From Pontibacillus chungwhensis (GTDB taxonomy: Bacteria; Bacillota; Bacilli; Bacillales; BH030062), in assembly GCF_030166655.1 (NCBI RefSeq), contig NZ_CP126446.1, positions 1,860,001 through 1,924,000 on the forward strand: a stretch of DNA of 64,000 nt, read 5' to 3'. A program made the translations under genes and the position numbers. Below, in pieces: positions 46,471 through 56,211 of the stretch (positions within the stretch are counted from its first letter, which is position 1; each line of letters opens with the position of its first letter). A model generated the notes under the pieces. It saw nothing but the letters and a program-made list of their open reading frames with translations, did no database searches and was not told the DNA's origin.

Positions 46471-47325
46471 ATGACGATACAATGGTTTCCAGGCCATATG
46501 GCTAAAGCCAAGCGACAAGTAGAAGAGAAATTAAAGCTTGTTGACTTTGTCATTGAATTAGTAGATGCACGTGCTCCGTACTCTTCTCAGAACCCTATGT
46601 TGCACCAAGTGCTTCAACAAAAGCCAAAAATGGTGTTGCTTATGAAAAAAGACTTGGCTGATGAAAACATCACAAACAAATGGATCAGTTGGTACGAAGG
46701 TCAAGGTATTTCAGCTATTGCTGTAAATGTAGATGATAAAAAGGATGTCCAACAAGTCATTCAAAAAGCGAAGGACATGGGGCAAGAGAAACTTGAGCGC
46801 TTAAAGAAAAAAGGGGTTCGCCCTCGGCCTGCCCGGGCGATGATTATTGGAATACCAAACGTAGGGAAGTCTACACTTATTAATCGCCTTGCTCAGAAGA
46901 AAATAACAAAGACCGGGGATCGCCCTGGTGTTACTACTGCTCAGCAGTGGATTAAAGTGAAGAAAGATTTCGAACTTCTAGATACACCAGGAATCTTATG
47001 GCCCAAGTTTGAAGAAGAAATAGTGGGTTATCGTTTGGCTACGATCGGTACGATCAAAGATAATATCCTGCCGATTCCAGATGTTGCTGCCTTCTTTATT
47101 CGGTTCTTGCAAGAGCATTATCCGAATCTCCTGAATGATCGATATGGTGTATCTTCTGACATTGAGGATATGGGAGAGGTATTCGACCACATAGGAACAA
47201 AGAGAGGCTGCTTAGAAAGTGGCGGAAAGATTAATTATGATAAAGTCGCTGATGTCATCATTCGCGATTTACGTTCGGCAAAAACAGGTCGTATCACATT
47301 AGAAACACCAGATATGATACACTAA
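46471..47325 (+). CDS. rbgA: Ribosome biogenesis GTPase RbgA (YlqF)
   Basis: A circularly permuted GTPase of 284 residues needed for late 50S assembly. The start MTIQWFPGHMAKAKRQV holds the catalytic His near residue 9; the G4-like motif (MKKDLAD) precedes the P-loop GIPNVGKSTLINRL, then the switch region GDRPGVTT and DTPGILWP. The ATG at 46471 matches the B. subtilis start; ATGs at 46462 and 46465 lie within the AAAGGATGATG ribosome-binding region. Closed by a terminator. Confidence 0.95.
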   Translation: MTIQWFPGHMAKAKRQVEEKLKLVDFVIELVDARAPYSSQNPMLHQVLQQKPKMVLLMKKDLADENITNKWISWYEGQGISAIAVNVDDKKDVQQVIQKAKDMGQEKLERLKKKGVRPRPARAMIIGIPNVGKSTLINRLAQKKITKTGDRPGVTTAQQWIKVKKDFELLDTPGILWPKFEEEIVGYRLATIGTIKDNILPIPDVAAFFIRFLQEHYPNLLNDRYGVSSDIEDMGEVFDHIGTKRGCLESGGKINYDKVADVIIRDLRSAKTGRITLETPDMIH

Positions 47326-47329
47326 AAAT

Positions 47330-47363
47330 AAGCTGACTTTCTCGCAATGGGGGTCAGCTTTTT
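47330..47363 (+). terminator. Intrinsic terminator of rbgA
   Basis: Stem AAGCTGAC (47330-47337) with GTCAGCTT (47353-47360), then TTT. Confidence 0.75.
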
Positions 47364-47433
47364 GTATGGAAAAAAACTATAAATCCTTCAAACAATATAA
47401 AGAGAACCGATATTAAAGAAACGAGGAATCATA

Positions 47434-48213
47434 ATGGGGAGAGAAACGATTGCAACGATAAAAGAGAAACTATTTACAAAAGGCTGTACCCAGCAGGAAC
47501 TAGAGATGTACCAAACTGATGAACGAAAAGGTGTTCAGAAACTAGTTTACCAATACGAGAAACAACTCGCGAAAAAGCAAGCTCTTAAAGATCAATTTGA
47601 ATCTATGAAAGAATTTGAGAAGTACTATACATCACAAGGTAAGAAATTAATTGCTGGAGTGGATGAAGCAGGAAGGGGTCCGATAGCTGGCCCTGTAGTA
47701 GCCGCTGCTGTTATTTTACCCGAATCCTTTTACTTAGAAGGGTTATATGATTCTAAAGCACTTTCTGAAACGCAGAAAGATTTATTCTTTGACTATATTA
47801 GAACCCACTCCATTTCTTATGGGGTTGGGATTGTCTCGAGTGAAACCATCGATGAAATTAATATATATGAGGCTACAAAACTAGCGATGCACAGAGCCAT
47901 TGACGCGTTAAATCCAGAGCCTGACCAATTGTTAATTGATGCTCTGCCCTTAACAGATACAAAAGCTCCAGTCGATGCATTTCCAAAAGGAGATCAGCGT
48001 AGTATTTCCATAGCTGCGGCAAGTGTCATTGCTAAAGTGACTAGAGACAGATATATGAACGAACTCCATCAAACGTTCCCGTCATATGAATTTAGCCATA
48101 ATGCGGGTTATGGAACGAAGAATCATGTAGAAGCACTCAGACAGTATGGAATTACTCCACATCACCGAAAATCGTTTGCACCCGTTAAAGAATTTGTTCG
48201 TTCCTCACAATAA
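47434..48213 (+). CDS. rnhB: Ribonuclease HII
   Basis: Cleaves RNA in RNA-DNA hybrids and at single ribonucleotides. It has 259 residues with the family N-terminal extension of Bacilli (~70 residues, YQTDERKGVQKLVYQYEKQ) before the catalytic core. Acidic active-site residues lie in IAGVDEAGRGPIAGP (Asp, Glu), DALPL and the downstream ASVIAKVTRD. The ATG at 47434 follows ACGAGGAAT. ylqG follows after 15 bases and is probably cotranscribed. Confidence 0.95.
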   Translation: MGRETIATIKEKLFTKGCTQQELEMYQTDERKGVQKLVYQYEKQLAKKQALKDQFESMKEFEKYYTSQGKKLIAGVDEAGRGPIAGPVVAAAVILPESFYLEGLYDSKALSETQKDLFFDYIRTHSISYGVGIVSSETIDEINIYEATKLAMHRAIDALNPEPDQLLIDALPLTDTKAPVDAFPKGDQRSISIAAASVIAKVTRDRYMNELHQTFPSYEFSHNAGYGTKNHVEALRQYGITPHHRKSFAPVKEFVRSSQ

Positions 48214-48228
48214 AAGGAGATGATGGAT

Positions 48229-50085
48229 ATGCCTTCTTTATCTGCATCCCAATTGCTGACACAGTTAAAGAATGTGAGTCAGGTCACTCAACAAGGTGAA
48301 TCGTTAAAACAAGGACAGATCGTAGGGGGAAAAGTACTTAAACTGTATCCACAACACAAGGCGCTCATTCAAATCGGTGGGAAGCAGTTGAATGCTCAGT
48401 TAGAAGCTTCTCTCTCCGCTAATGAGCGCTATGTATTTCAGGTGCAGAGCATTTCGCCTTTACTACGACTCAAAGTAATGGAGGGAGAAAAGGGAAAGGC
48501 CCTACAGACCCCTACCCAATACTTTAAGAAGTTAGGCATTTCAAGCCCTTCAAAAACTCAACTAGATTTTGTGTCCAATTTAATGCAAAAAGATATTCCT
48601 TTTACGAATCAAGATGTTAAAGAAGCGCTCCAACTATTAGAGAAATCAGGCGGAGAAGTAAAGGTGAGGGAGACGTTATTAGAAATGATGTCAAGGCGTC
48701 TCCCTATCAAATCTTCCATCTTTCAAGCGTTTTATGAAAGGAATGTATCCTCCTCTTCATTAACATCTGCTTTGCAATCTATAGCAAACGATTTAAAGAA
48801 TCAAAATGGACAACAAAAATCGTCTCTTGGCTACCAGTTGCAGCAAATTCTCGGAAGATCAGATCCTGAACGTCCTTTGTCAGATGTAGTGAGGGGGACG
48901 TTTCTAAACGGTACTCAAGGAGAGCAGAAAACGTCTTTTCAGCTCTTACAGCGTGCTGGGCTAATTTCTGAAGAATTGTCGTTCAATCAAGTTGAGAGGC
49001 ACTCTTCATTAGTCTTTAAAACAGAAAGTTCAGGGAAATGGGCTGAACAACTGTTAAACGTCTTTCAAGAGCAGCTATCGATGTCAAAAGGGAACAAACA
49101 GCTCATTCATCAATTCACAAATGTGCTAGAGCGAATGACGGGGGGAGAAGAATCGAACCCGGTAGATACAAAGCTTGCTCAGCGGCTTACGCAGTTAACT
49201 TCTGCCCTGAAAGACGCGGGGGTCTTCGGGTCCTTGAGGGCAATGTTAAACAGAACCGGAGCTAGTCCGTCTACAATACAGGCAATCAATACATTAATTG
49301 AAAGTTCTAATCCTCTGCAAGTCCTAAAAGAGAATCCTTCAGGATTGCAACAAGCCGCAAAATCCCTAACCCATCTTATGAATCAGCAACTGAATGGGGA
49401 GGAGACGGTAAAATTAGTGGAATGGTTACGTCATAGTCTAACTGAAATGGGAGAAAGATCCCTGCCTATGAAAGATGAGTTTTTGATCAAGTTAAAGAGT
49501 TTTACCCAGTTAAGTGGGCTGAACTATGAGCATCAGTTGGCTCAAAAAGGAGAAGTTAGCCAAAGTACTTTAAAGGGAAGCATCCTTCAAGCGATGCAAG
49601 ATAGCGCTTCCTCCCCTATCATGGACCGGCTACAAACTGTACTCAATCATTTAAATGCTGTCCCCATTATGATGCAAGAGTCAGACCAATCCATTCATTT
49701 TAATGTGCAGATGCCTGGAGAATGGTTTGGGATCGAACAAGACGTTACGATGGATGTAGATGGGAATAAGAAAGAAAATGGAGAAATCGATCCGGATTAT
49801 TGCCATATTTTATTTTATCTTGAACTTCAGTCATTAAAAGAAACGATCATTGATATGAAAGTTCAAAAGCGTGTCGTTCAACTTACCTTGTTTACGGAAA
49901 ATCAGGAAATTGAGAATGTTATACAAGCGTTTAAACCCTCTCTAGAAAAGGGGCTGCTAGAACTAAATTACCACCTATCTACAGTACGACATAAAGAAAT
50001 TAAACCCTCTCAACCTGTCTATGCTCAATCAGAACGCCAACAAGCCCAAACGAGGCAAAAAGGAGGCTTCGATTTAAAAATATGA
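48229..50085 (+). CDS. YlqG-like protein with FliK-type C-terminal domain
   Basis: A 618-residue protein in the place of B. subtilis ylqG; function not established. The N-terminal ~100 residues form an OB-like beta section (GQIVGGKVLKLYPQHKALIQIGGKQLNAQLEASL). A long Gln/Ser-rich, mostly helical middle follows. The last ~90 residues (CHILFYLELQSLKETIIDMKVQ to LNYHLSTVRHKE) resemble the FliK C-terminal hook-length-control fold. The ATG at 48229 is preferred among three in-frame ATGs because AAAGGAG is nine bases upstream. It overlaps ylqH, whose product resembles FlhB-C, the natural FliK partner. Confidence 0.78.
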   Translation: MPSLSASQLLTQLKNVSQVTQQGESLKQGQIVGGKVLKLYPQHKALIQIGGKQLNAQLEASLSANERYVFQVQSISPLLRLKVMEGEKGKALQTPTQYFKKLGISSPSKTQLDFVSNLMQKDIPFTNQDVKEALQLLEKSGGEVKVRETLLEMMSRRLPIKSSIFQAFYERNVSSSSLTSALQSIANDLKNQNGQQKSSLGYQLQQILGRSDPERPLSDVVRGTFLNGTQGEQKTSFQLLQRAGLISEELSFNQVERHSSLVFKTESSGKWAEQLLNVFQEQLSMSKGNKQLIHQFTNVLERMTGGEESNPVDTKLAQRLTQLTSALKDAGVFGSLRAMLNRTGASPSTIQAINTLIESSNPLQVLKENPSGLQQAAKSLTHLMNQQLNGEETVKLVEWLRHSLTEMGERSLPMKDEFLIKLKSFTQLSGLNYEHQLAQKGEVSQSTLKGSILQAMQDSASSPIMDRLQTVLNHLNAVPIMMQESDQSIHFNVQMPGEWFGIEQDVTMDVDGNKKENGEIDPDYCHILFYLELQSLKETIIDMKVQKRVVQLTLFTENQEIENVIQAFKPSLEKGLLELNYHLSTVRHKEIKPSQPVYAQSERQQAQTRQKGGFDLKI

Positions 50086-50360
50086 GTGAAACGAACAAGA
50101 GAAAAGAAGCGGTAGCTTTAAGTTATGATGAAGAGGAGTCAAGTGCCCCCAAGGTTGTTGCGAAAGGTAAGGGAGATATAGCAACAAATATTATTGAAAA
50201 AGCTCACAGTCATCAAGTTCCCATCCAAGAAGATCCTACCCTTGTAAAGTTGTTGGGTGAATTAGACATCAATGAGACGATCCCTGAAGAGTTATATCAA
50301 GCCGTAGCCGAAGTATTTGCTTATGTTTATCAATTAGATAAGCAGTTGAAAGCTAAATAA
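50082..50360 (+). CDS. FlhB C-terminal-like protein (YlqH, export-switch homologue)
   Basis: A 92-residue soluble protein matching only the cytoplasmic C-terminal domain of FlhB/EscU. KRKEAVALSYDEEESSAPKVVAKGKG corresponds to the part of FlhB directly after the NPTH autocleavage site, which itself is absent; VPIQEDPTLVKLLGELDINETIPEELYQAVAEVFAYVY completes the domain. The ATG overlaps the stop of the FliK-like gene by four bases. Probably binds the FliK-like partner or type III export substrates; not proven. Confidence 0.85.
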   Translation: MSETNKRKEAVALSYDEEESSAPKVVAKGKGDIATNIIEKAHSHQVPIQEDPTLVKLLGELDINETIPEELYQAVAEVFAYVYQLDKQLKAK

Positions 50361-50369
50361 TTACTTACA

Positions 50370-50411
50370 AGAAACACTCTGGTCTTTTTGTCAGAGTGCT
50401 TCTTTTTTTTG
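50370..50411 (+). terminator. Intrinsic terminator after the FliK-like/FlhB-like pair
   Basis: Stem AGAAACACTCTG/CAGAGTGCTTCT (one mismatch) with a ten-base loop and a run of eight T. Confidence 0.85.
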
Positions 50412-50557
50412 CAACAAGTCAATTTTTCTTTAAAAAATACTGAAATGTAATTCGTAGCTAAAAGAAAAAGTTAATATTTTTATTAACTTAAACAGCGAGA
50501 AAACAGCGAATTTTGTCGGTATATTCTTAATTTTTTTGGAGATACTGAATGAATTTG

Positions 50558-50587
50558 TAGACAATTCACACATATTTTTTATACAAT
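50558..50587 (+). promoter_or_regulatory. Probable promoter of sucCD
   Basis: TAGACA (50558-50563), 18-bp spacer, TACAAT (50582-50587). The ~145 bp between the terminator and this promoter are A/T-rich; I saw no clear operator there. Confidence 0.5.
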
Positions 50588-50622
50588 GGTCATGCAGTGA
50601 CATTTTGATGGGAGGATGGAAC

Positions 50623-51783
50623 ATGAACATTCATGAGTATCAAGGAAAAGAAATTTTACGTAGCTACGGCGTTGCCGTTCCTAACGGGACCGTTGCATTT
50701 TCTGTAGACGAAGCTGTAGAAGCCGCTAAAGGCTTAAGCACAGATGTATCTGTCGTAAAGGCACAAATCCACGCAGGAGGTCGCGGAAAAGCTGGTGGAG
50801 TTAAAGTTGCCAAAAATATAGATGAAGTCCGTACATACGCTGATGAAATTTTAGGCAAGCAGCTTGTGACTCATCAAACGGGTCCTGAAGGGAAAGAAGT
50901 TAAGCGCTTACTCATCGAAGAAGGCTGTGATATTCAAAAAGAATATTACGTAGGGATTGTATTAGACCGTGCCACTTCTCGTGTAACGATGATGGCTTCA
51001 GAAGAAGGCGGTACTGAAATCGAAGAAGTTGCCGCAGAAACGCCGGAGAAAATTTTCAAAGAAGTGATTGATCCGGTAGCAGGTTTAATGCCTTATCAAG
51101 CACGTCGTTTAGCTTTTAACATTAACATCCCTGATGAACTATTAGGGAAAGCAGTTAAATTTATGATGGGTCTTTATCAAGTATTTGTTGAAAAAGATTG
51201 TTCAATTGCAGAGATTAACCCATTAGTTACAACAGGTGATGGCCAGGTGATGGCGTTAGATGCGAAGTTAAACTTTGATGATAACGCTTTATTCCGCCAA
51301 AAAGATGTATTTGAACTTCGTGATTTAGATGAAGAAGATCCAAAAGAAATTGAAGCTTCTAAATACGATCTAAGCTACATTGCTTTAGATGGTAACATCG
51401 GCTGCATGGTTAATGGAGCAGGCCTTGCTATGGCGACAATGGATACTATTAAACACTACGGCGGCGAACCCGCTAACTTCCTTGACGTTGGGGGAGGCGC
51501 TACAACTGAAAAGGTAACAGAAGCTTTCAAAATCATTTTGTCCGACAATAGTGTAAAAGGAATTCTTGTGAATATCTTCGGCGGAATTATGAAGTGTGAC
51601 GTCATTGCTGAAGGTGTCGTTGCAGCAACGAAAGAAGTTGGGCTTGAAATTCCACTCGTAGTTCGTCTAGAAGGAACAAACGTTGAACAAGGTAAGAAGA
51701 TCCTTGATGAATCAGGTCTGAATATCGTTGCATCAGAATCTATGGCTGAAGCAGCACAGAAAATTGTAGAACTAGTAAAATAA
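50623..51783 (+). CDS. sucC: Succinate-CoA ligase (ADP-forming) subunit beta
   Basis: The 386-residue ATP-grasp subunit of the TCA-cycle enzyme that makes ATP or GTP from succinyl-CoA. The start [22 protein letters not shown] and the [16 protein letters not shown] nucleotide-binding motif are standard; [13 protein letters not shown] and [11 protein letters not shown] form the succinate/CoA site. The ATG at 50623 follows GGGAGGATGG; the longer frame from 50536 would begin upstream of the promoter. sucD follows after 16 bases. Confidence 0.96.
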   Translation: MNIHEYQGKEILRSYGVAVPNGTVAFSVDEAVEAAKGLSTDVSVVKAQIHAGGRGKAGGVKVAKNIDEVRTYADEILGKQLVTHQTGPEGKEVKRLLIEEGCDIQKEYYVGIVLDRATSRVTMMASEEGGTEIEEVAAETPEKIFKEVIDPVAGLMPYQARRLAFNINIPDELLGKAVKFMMGLYQVFVEKDCSIAEINPLVTTGDGQVMALDAKLNFDDNALFRQKDVFELRDLDEEDPKEIEASKYDLSYIALDGNIGCMVNGAGLAMATMDTIKHYGGEPANFLDVGGGATTEKVTEAFKIILSDNSVKGILVNIFGGIMKCDVIAEGVVAATKEVGLEIPLVVRLEGTNVEQGKKILDESGLNIVASESMAEAAQKIVELVK

Positions 51784-51799
51784 GAAAGGACGGACGAAA

Positions 51800-52702
51800 A
51801 TGAGTGTATATATTAATAAAGATACAAAAGTAATTGTGCAAGGTATTACAGGGTCTACTGCCCTTTTCCATACGAAACAAATGCTTGAGTACGGTACCCA
51901 GATCGTAGGTGGGGTAACTCCTAAAAAAGGCGGAACTGAAGTCGAAGGAGTACCTGTCTTTAATACGGTAGAAGAAGCTACTGAACAAACTGGAGCTACG
52001 GCATCCGTTGTGTATGTACCAGCTGCTTTCGCTGCTGATGCAATCATGGAGGCTGTTGATGCTGAGCTTGACTTAGTGATTTGTATTACAGAGCATATCC
52101 CGGTTATTGATATGGTAAAAGTGAAGCGTTATATGGAAGGTAAGAAAACTCGTCTAGTTGGACCAAACTGTCCTGGAGTTATTACACCAGAAGAATGTAA
52201 GATTGGTATTATGCCAGGTTACATTCATAAAAAAGGACATATTGGTGTAGTATCAAGAAGTGGAACGTTAACATATGAAGCGGTACATCAGCTTTCAGAA
52301 GCTGGTATCGGTCAATCGACAGCAGTAGGAATCGGTGGGGACCCAGTAAACGGTACAGATTTCATTGATGTCTTGCAAGCTTTTCAGGATGACCCAGATA
52401 CCCATGGTGTGATTATGATAGGTGAAATTGGCGGCACAGCCGAAGAGGAAGCTGCTCAGTTTGTTAAAGAAAATATGGATAAGCCAGTTGTCGGCTTTAT
52501 CGGTGGTCGCACTGCACCTCCAGGAAAACGTATGGGACACGCAGGTGCCATTATTTCTGGTGGTAAAGGGACTGCAGAAGAAAAAATTAAAGTTATGAAT
52601 GAGTGCGGCATACAAGTAGCCGAAACACCGGCTGTAATGGGTGAAACGCTCATCAATGTATTAAAAGAAAATAACATTTACGATAAATGCAAGACTCACT
52701 AA
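51800..52702 (+). CDS. sucD: Succinate-CoA ligase (ADP-forming) subunit alpha
   Basis: The 300-residue CoA-binding subunit that carries the phospho-histidine. The CoA Rossmann start [39 protein letters not shown] and [11 protein letters not shown] are conserved; the active-site His is in [20 protein letters not shown]. The ATG follows AGAAAGGACGG. The terminator ten bases after its stop closes the sucCD operon. Confidence 0.96.
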   Translation: MSVYINKDTKVIVQGITGSTALFHTKQMLEYGTQIVGGVTPKKGGTEVEGVPVFNTVEEATEQTGATASVVYVPAAFAADAIMEAVDAELDLVICITEHIPVIDMVKVKRYMEGKKTRLVGPNCPGVITPEECKIGIMPGYIHKKGHIGVVSRSGTLTYEAVHQLSEAGIGQSTAVGIGGDPVNGTDFIDVLQAFQDDPDTHGVIMIGEIGGTAEEEAAQFVKENMDKPVVGFIGGRTAPPGKRMGHAGAIISGGKGTAEEKIKVMNECGIQVAETPAVMGETLINVLKENNIYDKCKTH

Positions 52703-52711
52703 AGTTTAATT

Positions 52712-52743
52712 AAAGGTGCTCCTTTCTACAGGGGCACCTTTTC
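52712..52743 (+). terminator. Intrinsic terminator of sucCD
   Basis: 12-bp stem AAAGGTGCTCCT with AGGGGCACCTTT (one wobble), loop TTCTAC, then TT. Short T tail. Confidence 0.8.
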
Positions 52744-52770
52744 CCCTATCAAGGAAAAGGATGTGTACAC

Positions 52771-53655
52771 GTGGATCCAAAATCATTGCGTTTAGCTCTT
52801 CTTCATCAAACAAAAGGGACAAGTCGCTCATTGATTCGTACCTTCTTACAAGTAGATTCAACCCTTCAATTTGTCTTCTCCCTCTCCCTTCACGATCTAA
52901 CCTCAACATTTAAATTATCCCCTAAAAGAGCCAAAACTTTCTTAGATCATCTTCATTCATCGACGAATCGCAAGCAGCTTTTAAAGAACCTTTCAGATAG
53001 CGTTATTCTGCCTATTTGGCATTCTGACTACCCACTTTCTTTACGCTCCGTCCCAGACGCCCCCTTACTTCTGTATGCTAAGGGGAACTTAAACCTTTTG
53101 AAACAAGAAGCGTACATTAGTATAGTAGGAACTCGTAAATGTTCCAACAACGCTAAAGCAAAAGTAAAAAAAGTACTACCGCCTTTAATCGATCATGGTT
53201 TTACAGTGATAAGTGGTATGGCCGATGGAATTGACTCCTACGCTCATGAAATAACGAATGAATTAGGTGGCAGCACCATTGGGGTATTAGGTTTTGGTTT
53301 CGATCATTGTTACCCTGAGCACAACCGATCTCTGATGGAAACACTAGCTCACCGCCATCTCCTCCTATCTGAATACGCTCCCCATACACCCCCAAAGAAA
53401 TGGCACTTCCCAGAACGAAATCGAGTGATAAGTGGTATGAGCTTTGGCACCTTGGTAGTAGAGGCAAAAGAACGAAGTGGAACGTTAATTACAGTGGATC
53501 AAGCTTTAGAACAGGGAAGAGAGGTATTCGCACTACCAGGCTCGGTGTTAGATGATTTTTCCAGTGGATGTCATAAAATGATTCAAGATGGTGCGAAATT
53601 AGTTCAAAATGCCTATGATATTCTAGAAGAATGGAATGGATTGAAGCGAAATTAG
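52771..53655 (+). CDS. dprA: DNA-processing protein DprA/Smf
   Basis: Loads RecA on incoming single strands during transformation; 294 residues. An N-terminal helical region precedes the DprA Rossmann fold with YISIVGTRKCSNNAK, VISGMADGIDSYAHE, GVLGFGFDHCYPEHN and the conserved FPERNRVISGMSFGTLVVEAKERSGTLIT. The start is GTG at 52771 after AAGGAAAAGGA, 31 bases after the sucCD terminator. In B. subtilis it sits in the same place, before topA. Presence suggests competence genes elsewhere. Confidence 0.93.
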   Translation: MDPKSLRLALLHQTKGTSRSLIRTFLQVDSTLQFVFSLSLHDLTSTFKLSPKRAKTFLDHLHSSTNRKQLLKNLSDSVILPIWHSDYPLSLRSVPDAPLLLYAKGNLNLLKQEAYISIVGTRKCSNNAKAKVKKVLPPLIDHGFTVISGMADGIDSYAHEITNELGGSTIGVLGFGFDHCYPEHNRSLMETLAHRHLLLSEYAPHTPPKKWHFPERNRVISGMSFGTLVVEAKERSGTLITVDQALEQGREVFALPGSVLDDFSSGCHKMIQDGAKLVQNAYDILEEWNGLKRN

Positions 53656-53720
53656 TGTCGAAATCTGTTATAAAATCTATATTTTCTACTTTTTCTACTG
53701 GTTTCGTTTCTATAATTTGT

Positions 53721-53750
53721 TTGACAAATGAATAAGAAGTATTTAATAAT
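53721..53750 (+). promoter_or_regulatory. Probable promoter of topA
   Basis: Consensus TTGACA (53721-53726), 18-bp spacer, AATAAT (53745-53750), 80 bp before topA. Confidence 0.5.
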
Positions 53751-53830
53751 AGGGAAGATTTAATTTAAAACAAACGTTTACACATAAAATATATGAAATA
53801 AAAGAATAACCTCATCTAGGAGGATACTAT

Positions 53831-55912
53831 ATGGCAGATTATCTTGTTATTGTAGAATCACCAGCAAAAGCAAAAACAATTGAAAAATATTTAGGAAAAA
53901 AGTACACGGTAAAAGCATCTATGGGTCATGTAATTGACTTGCCTAAAAGTCAAATGGGTGTAGATGTAGAAGAAGATTATAAACCTAAATACATTACCAT
54001 CAGAGGGAAAGGCCCTGTATTGAAAGAAATTAAAACAGCTGCAAAAAAGGCTAAAAAAGTCTATCTCGCAGCCGACCCCGATAGAGAAGGGGAAGCCATT
54101 GCCTGGCACTTAGCTCACAGTTTAAACATGGATGAGACATCCCAGTGTCGAGTTGTATTTAATGAGATTACAAAGGATGCAATTAAAGAATCCTTTAAGC
54201 ATCCACGTACGATCGACATGGATTTAGTTAATGCTCAGCAAGCAAGACGCGTATTAGATCGTTTAGTCGGTTACAATATCAGCCCGTTATTATGGAAAAA
54301 GGTCAAAAAAGGCCTTAGTGCAGGTCGGGTACAATCCGTAGCTGTCAAAATGATTATGGACCGTGAAAATGAAATTAAAAGCTTCGAACCTGAAGAGTAC
54401 TGGTCCATTGATGGTAGCTTTGTCAAGGATGCTGAACAATTTGAAGGAGCTTTCTATGGAATAGATGGAAAGAAACAAAAGCTCAGTTCCAAAGAAGAAG
54501 TGGATAACATCCTCACCCAAATGAGCGGGGAAGATTTCAGAGTGGATAAGGTGAATAAAAGAGAACGTCGTCGTAATCCAGCTTCCCCTTTTACTACATC
54601 ATCTCTACAACAAGAAGCAGCACGAAAATTAAATTTCCGAGCAAAGAAAACGATGATGTTAGCACAGCAATTATATGAAGGGATTCAGCTTAGCAAAAAA
54701 GAAGGTACAGTAGGTTTGATCACCTATATGCGTACAGACTCTACTCGTATTTCCCAAACGGCGAAGGATGAGGCTGCTGGGTATATTGAAGAGCAATACG
54801 GAAAAGATTACCTTGGATCAGGAAACCAAAAGAAATCACAGAAATCTCAAAACGCTCAAGATGCACACGAAGCTATCCGCCCTACCTCTTCGTTACGTAC
54901 ACCTAAGGCTATGAAAGAATATTTATCAAGAGATCAGTATCGCTTGTATAAACTAATTTGGGAGCGGTTCGTAGCGAGTCAAATGGCTTCCGCAGTTCTT
55001 GATACGATGACCGTTCATCTACTGAATGAAGGTGTAGAGTTCAGAGCCACAGGTTCAAAAGTTAAGTTTAAAGGGTTTATGCGTGTCTATGTCGAGGGCA
55101 ATGATGATAATAAGAAAGAAGAAGATAAAATTCTACCAGATATGGAAGAAGGGACAACGGTTAAGGCTGACACTATTCAACCGAATCAACATTTCACTCA
55201 GCCACCTCCACGCTACACTGAGGCCCGTCTTGTACGAACATTGGAAGAAATGGGAATTGGGCGTCCGTCCACTTATGCTCCTACCCTGGACACGATTCAG
55301 CGAAGAGGATATGTTAGTTTAGATAATAAACGGTTTGTCCCTACTGAACTAGGTGAAATCGTGATCGAATTGTTGAAAGAGTATTTCCCTGAAATCATTA
55401 ATGTTGATTTCACCGTTCAAATGGAAGGCAATCTTGACGCGGTTGAAGAAGGCAATAAAGAGTGGGTCCAAATCATCGATGATTTCTATAAAGACTTTGA
55501 AAAGCGCCTCACCACTGCCGAGAAAGAGATGGAAGAAATCGAGATTAAAGATGAACCAGCCGGAATTGATTGCGAGGAATGTGGTCATGAAATGGTTTAT
55601 AAAATGGGGCGATATGGTAAGTTTCTGGCGTGCTCCAACTTTCCGGAGTGTCGAAATACGAAACCTATCCTGAAAGAAATCGGGGTAAAATGCCCACGTT
55701 GTAAAGAAGGGAACGTTGTGGAGCGTAAAAGCAAAAAGAAACGTACCTTTTATGGCTGTGATCGATATCCTGAGTGTGAATTCATCTCTTGGGATAAGCC
55801 GATCAGTCGACCATGTCCTAAGTGCGATTCCATGCTAGTAGAAAAGAAAGCGAAAAAAGGAACGCAAGTACAGTGTTCAGAATGTGACTATAAAGAAGAA
55901 CTCCAGCAGTAA
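53831..55912 (+). CDS. topA: DNA topoisomerase I
   Basis: Type IA topoisomerase of 693 residues that relaxes negative supercoils. The TOPRIM start [19 protein letters not shown] and acidic DPDREGEA are present; the active-site tyrosine is in [14 protein letters not shown]. The C-terminal ~130 residues hold three four-cysteine zinc ribbons ([11 protein letters not shown]...[15 protein letters not shown]...CDRYPEC; CPKCDSM...CSECDY). The ATG follows TAGGAGGAT. Its stop codon is the first base of a perfect terminator hairpin. trmFO, which follows in B. subtilis, is absent. Confidence 0.96.
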   Translation: MADYLVIVESPAKAKTIEKYLGKKYTVKASMGHVIDLPKSQMGVDVEEDYKPKYITIRGKGPVLKEIKTAAKKAKKVYLAADPDREGEAIAWHLAHSLNMDETSQCRVVFNEITKDAIKESFKHPRTIDMDLVNAQQARRVLDRLVGYNISPLLWKKVKKGLSAGRVQSVAVKMIMDRENEIKSFEPEEYWSIDGSFVKDAEQFEGAFYGIDGKKQKLSSKEEVDNILTQMSGEDFRVDKVNKRERRRNPASPFTTSSLQQEAARKLNFRAKKTMMLAQQLYEGIQLSKKEGTVGLITYMRTDSTRISQTAKDEAAGYIEEQYGKDYLGSGNQKKSQKSQNAQDAHEAIRPTSSLRTPKAMKEYLSRDQYRLYKLIWERFVASQMASAVLDTMTVHLLNEGVEFRATGSKVKFKGFMRVYVEGNDDNKKEEDKILPDMEEGTTVKADTIQPNQHFTQPPPRYTEARLVRTLEEMGIGRPSTYAPTLDTIQRRGYVSLDNKRFVPTELGEIVIELLKEYFPEIINVDFTVQMEGNLDAVEEGNKEWVQIIDDFYKDFEKRLTTAEKEMEEIEIKDEPAGIDCEECGHEMVYKMGRYGKFLACSNFPECRNTKPILKEIGVKCPRCKEGNVVERKSKKKRTFYGCDRYPECEFISWDKPISRPCPKCDSMLVEKKAKKGTQVQCSECDYKEELQQ

Positions 55913-55943
55913 GCATAAGGGGCTAGCCCCTTATGCTTTTTTT
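55912..55943 (+). terminator. Intrinsic terminator of topA
   Basis: Perfect 12-bp arms AGCATAAGGGGC and GCCCCTTATGCT with a two-base centre, followed by six T. Confidence 0.92.
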
Positions 55944-55997
55944 GATCTTCTCAAGTTCTCTTTATATTTTGTTAATCATTCCTTCACATAATTTTAA

Positions 55998-56026
55998 TTG
56001 ACACTAGTAACCCAGCAAGCTATAAT
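55998..56026 (+). promoter_or_regulatory. Perfect consensus SigA promoter upstream of xerC
   Basis: TTGACA (55998-56003), exactly 17 bp, TATAAT (56021-56026): full consensus. It leaves a ~180-base untranslated leader before xerC. A second possible promoter, TTCAGA (56124) with TAAAAT (56147), lies closer. Confidence 0.75.
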
Positions 56027-56108
56027 CGTTGAGTGGTAAGGGAATATACTTGACAGAAATTAGTATATTTGCTCTTCAGCTTGGAAATGCTAGCAATGAT
56101 ATTTTATA

Positions 56109-56134
56109 CTGAATTAGGAACAATTCAGAATTTT
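56109..56134 (+). other. Leader hairpin upstream of xerC (terminator-like)
   Basis: 7-bp arms CTGAATT (56109-56115) and AATTCAG (56122-56128), then AATTTTG. A weak terminator shape inside the xerC leader. Confidence 0.35.
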
Positions 56135-56158
56135 GTTACAATTAAGTAAAATTGATTG

Positions 56159-56199
56159 CATAAGGTATATTAACTGTGTTAATATTTAAGCGCCTTATG
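56159..56199 (+). other. Two-tier hairpin directly before the xerC ribosome-binding site
   Basis: Outer arms CATAAGG (56159-56165) and CCTTATG (56193-56199); inner arms ATATTAA (56167-56173) and TTAATAT (56179-56185) with a five-base loop. The last base lies one base before GAGGTGAG, so folding could affect translation of xerC; alternatively the inner palindrome is a protein site. Confidence 0.45.
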
Positions 56200-56211
56200 T
56201 GAGGTGAGCAG

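Noticed and set aside
50536-50622. N-terminal extension of SucC
   Set aside because: It starts upstream of the probable promoter; the ATG at 50623 has a strong ribosome-binding site and the standard N-terminus.
51740-52047. Minus-strand frames opposite the sucC-sucD junction
   Set aside because: Shadow frames of highly conserved genes with no start signals.
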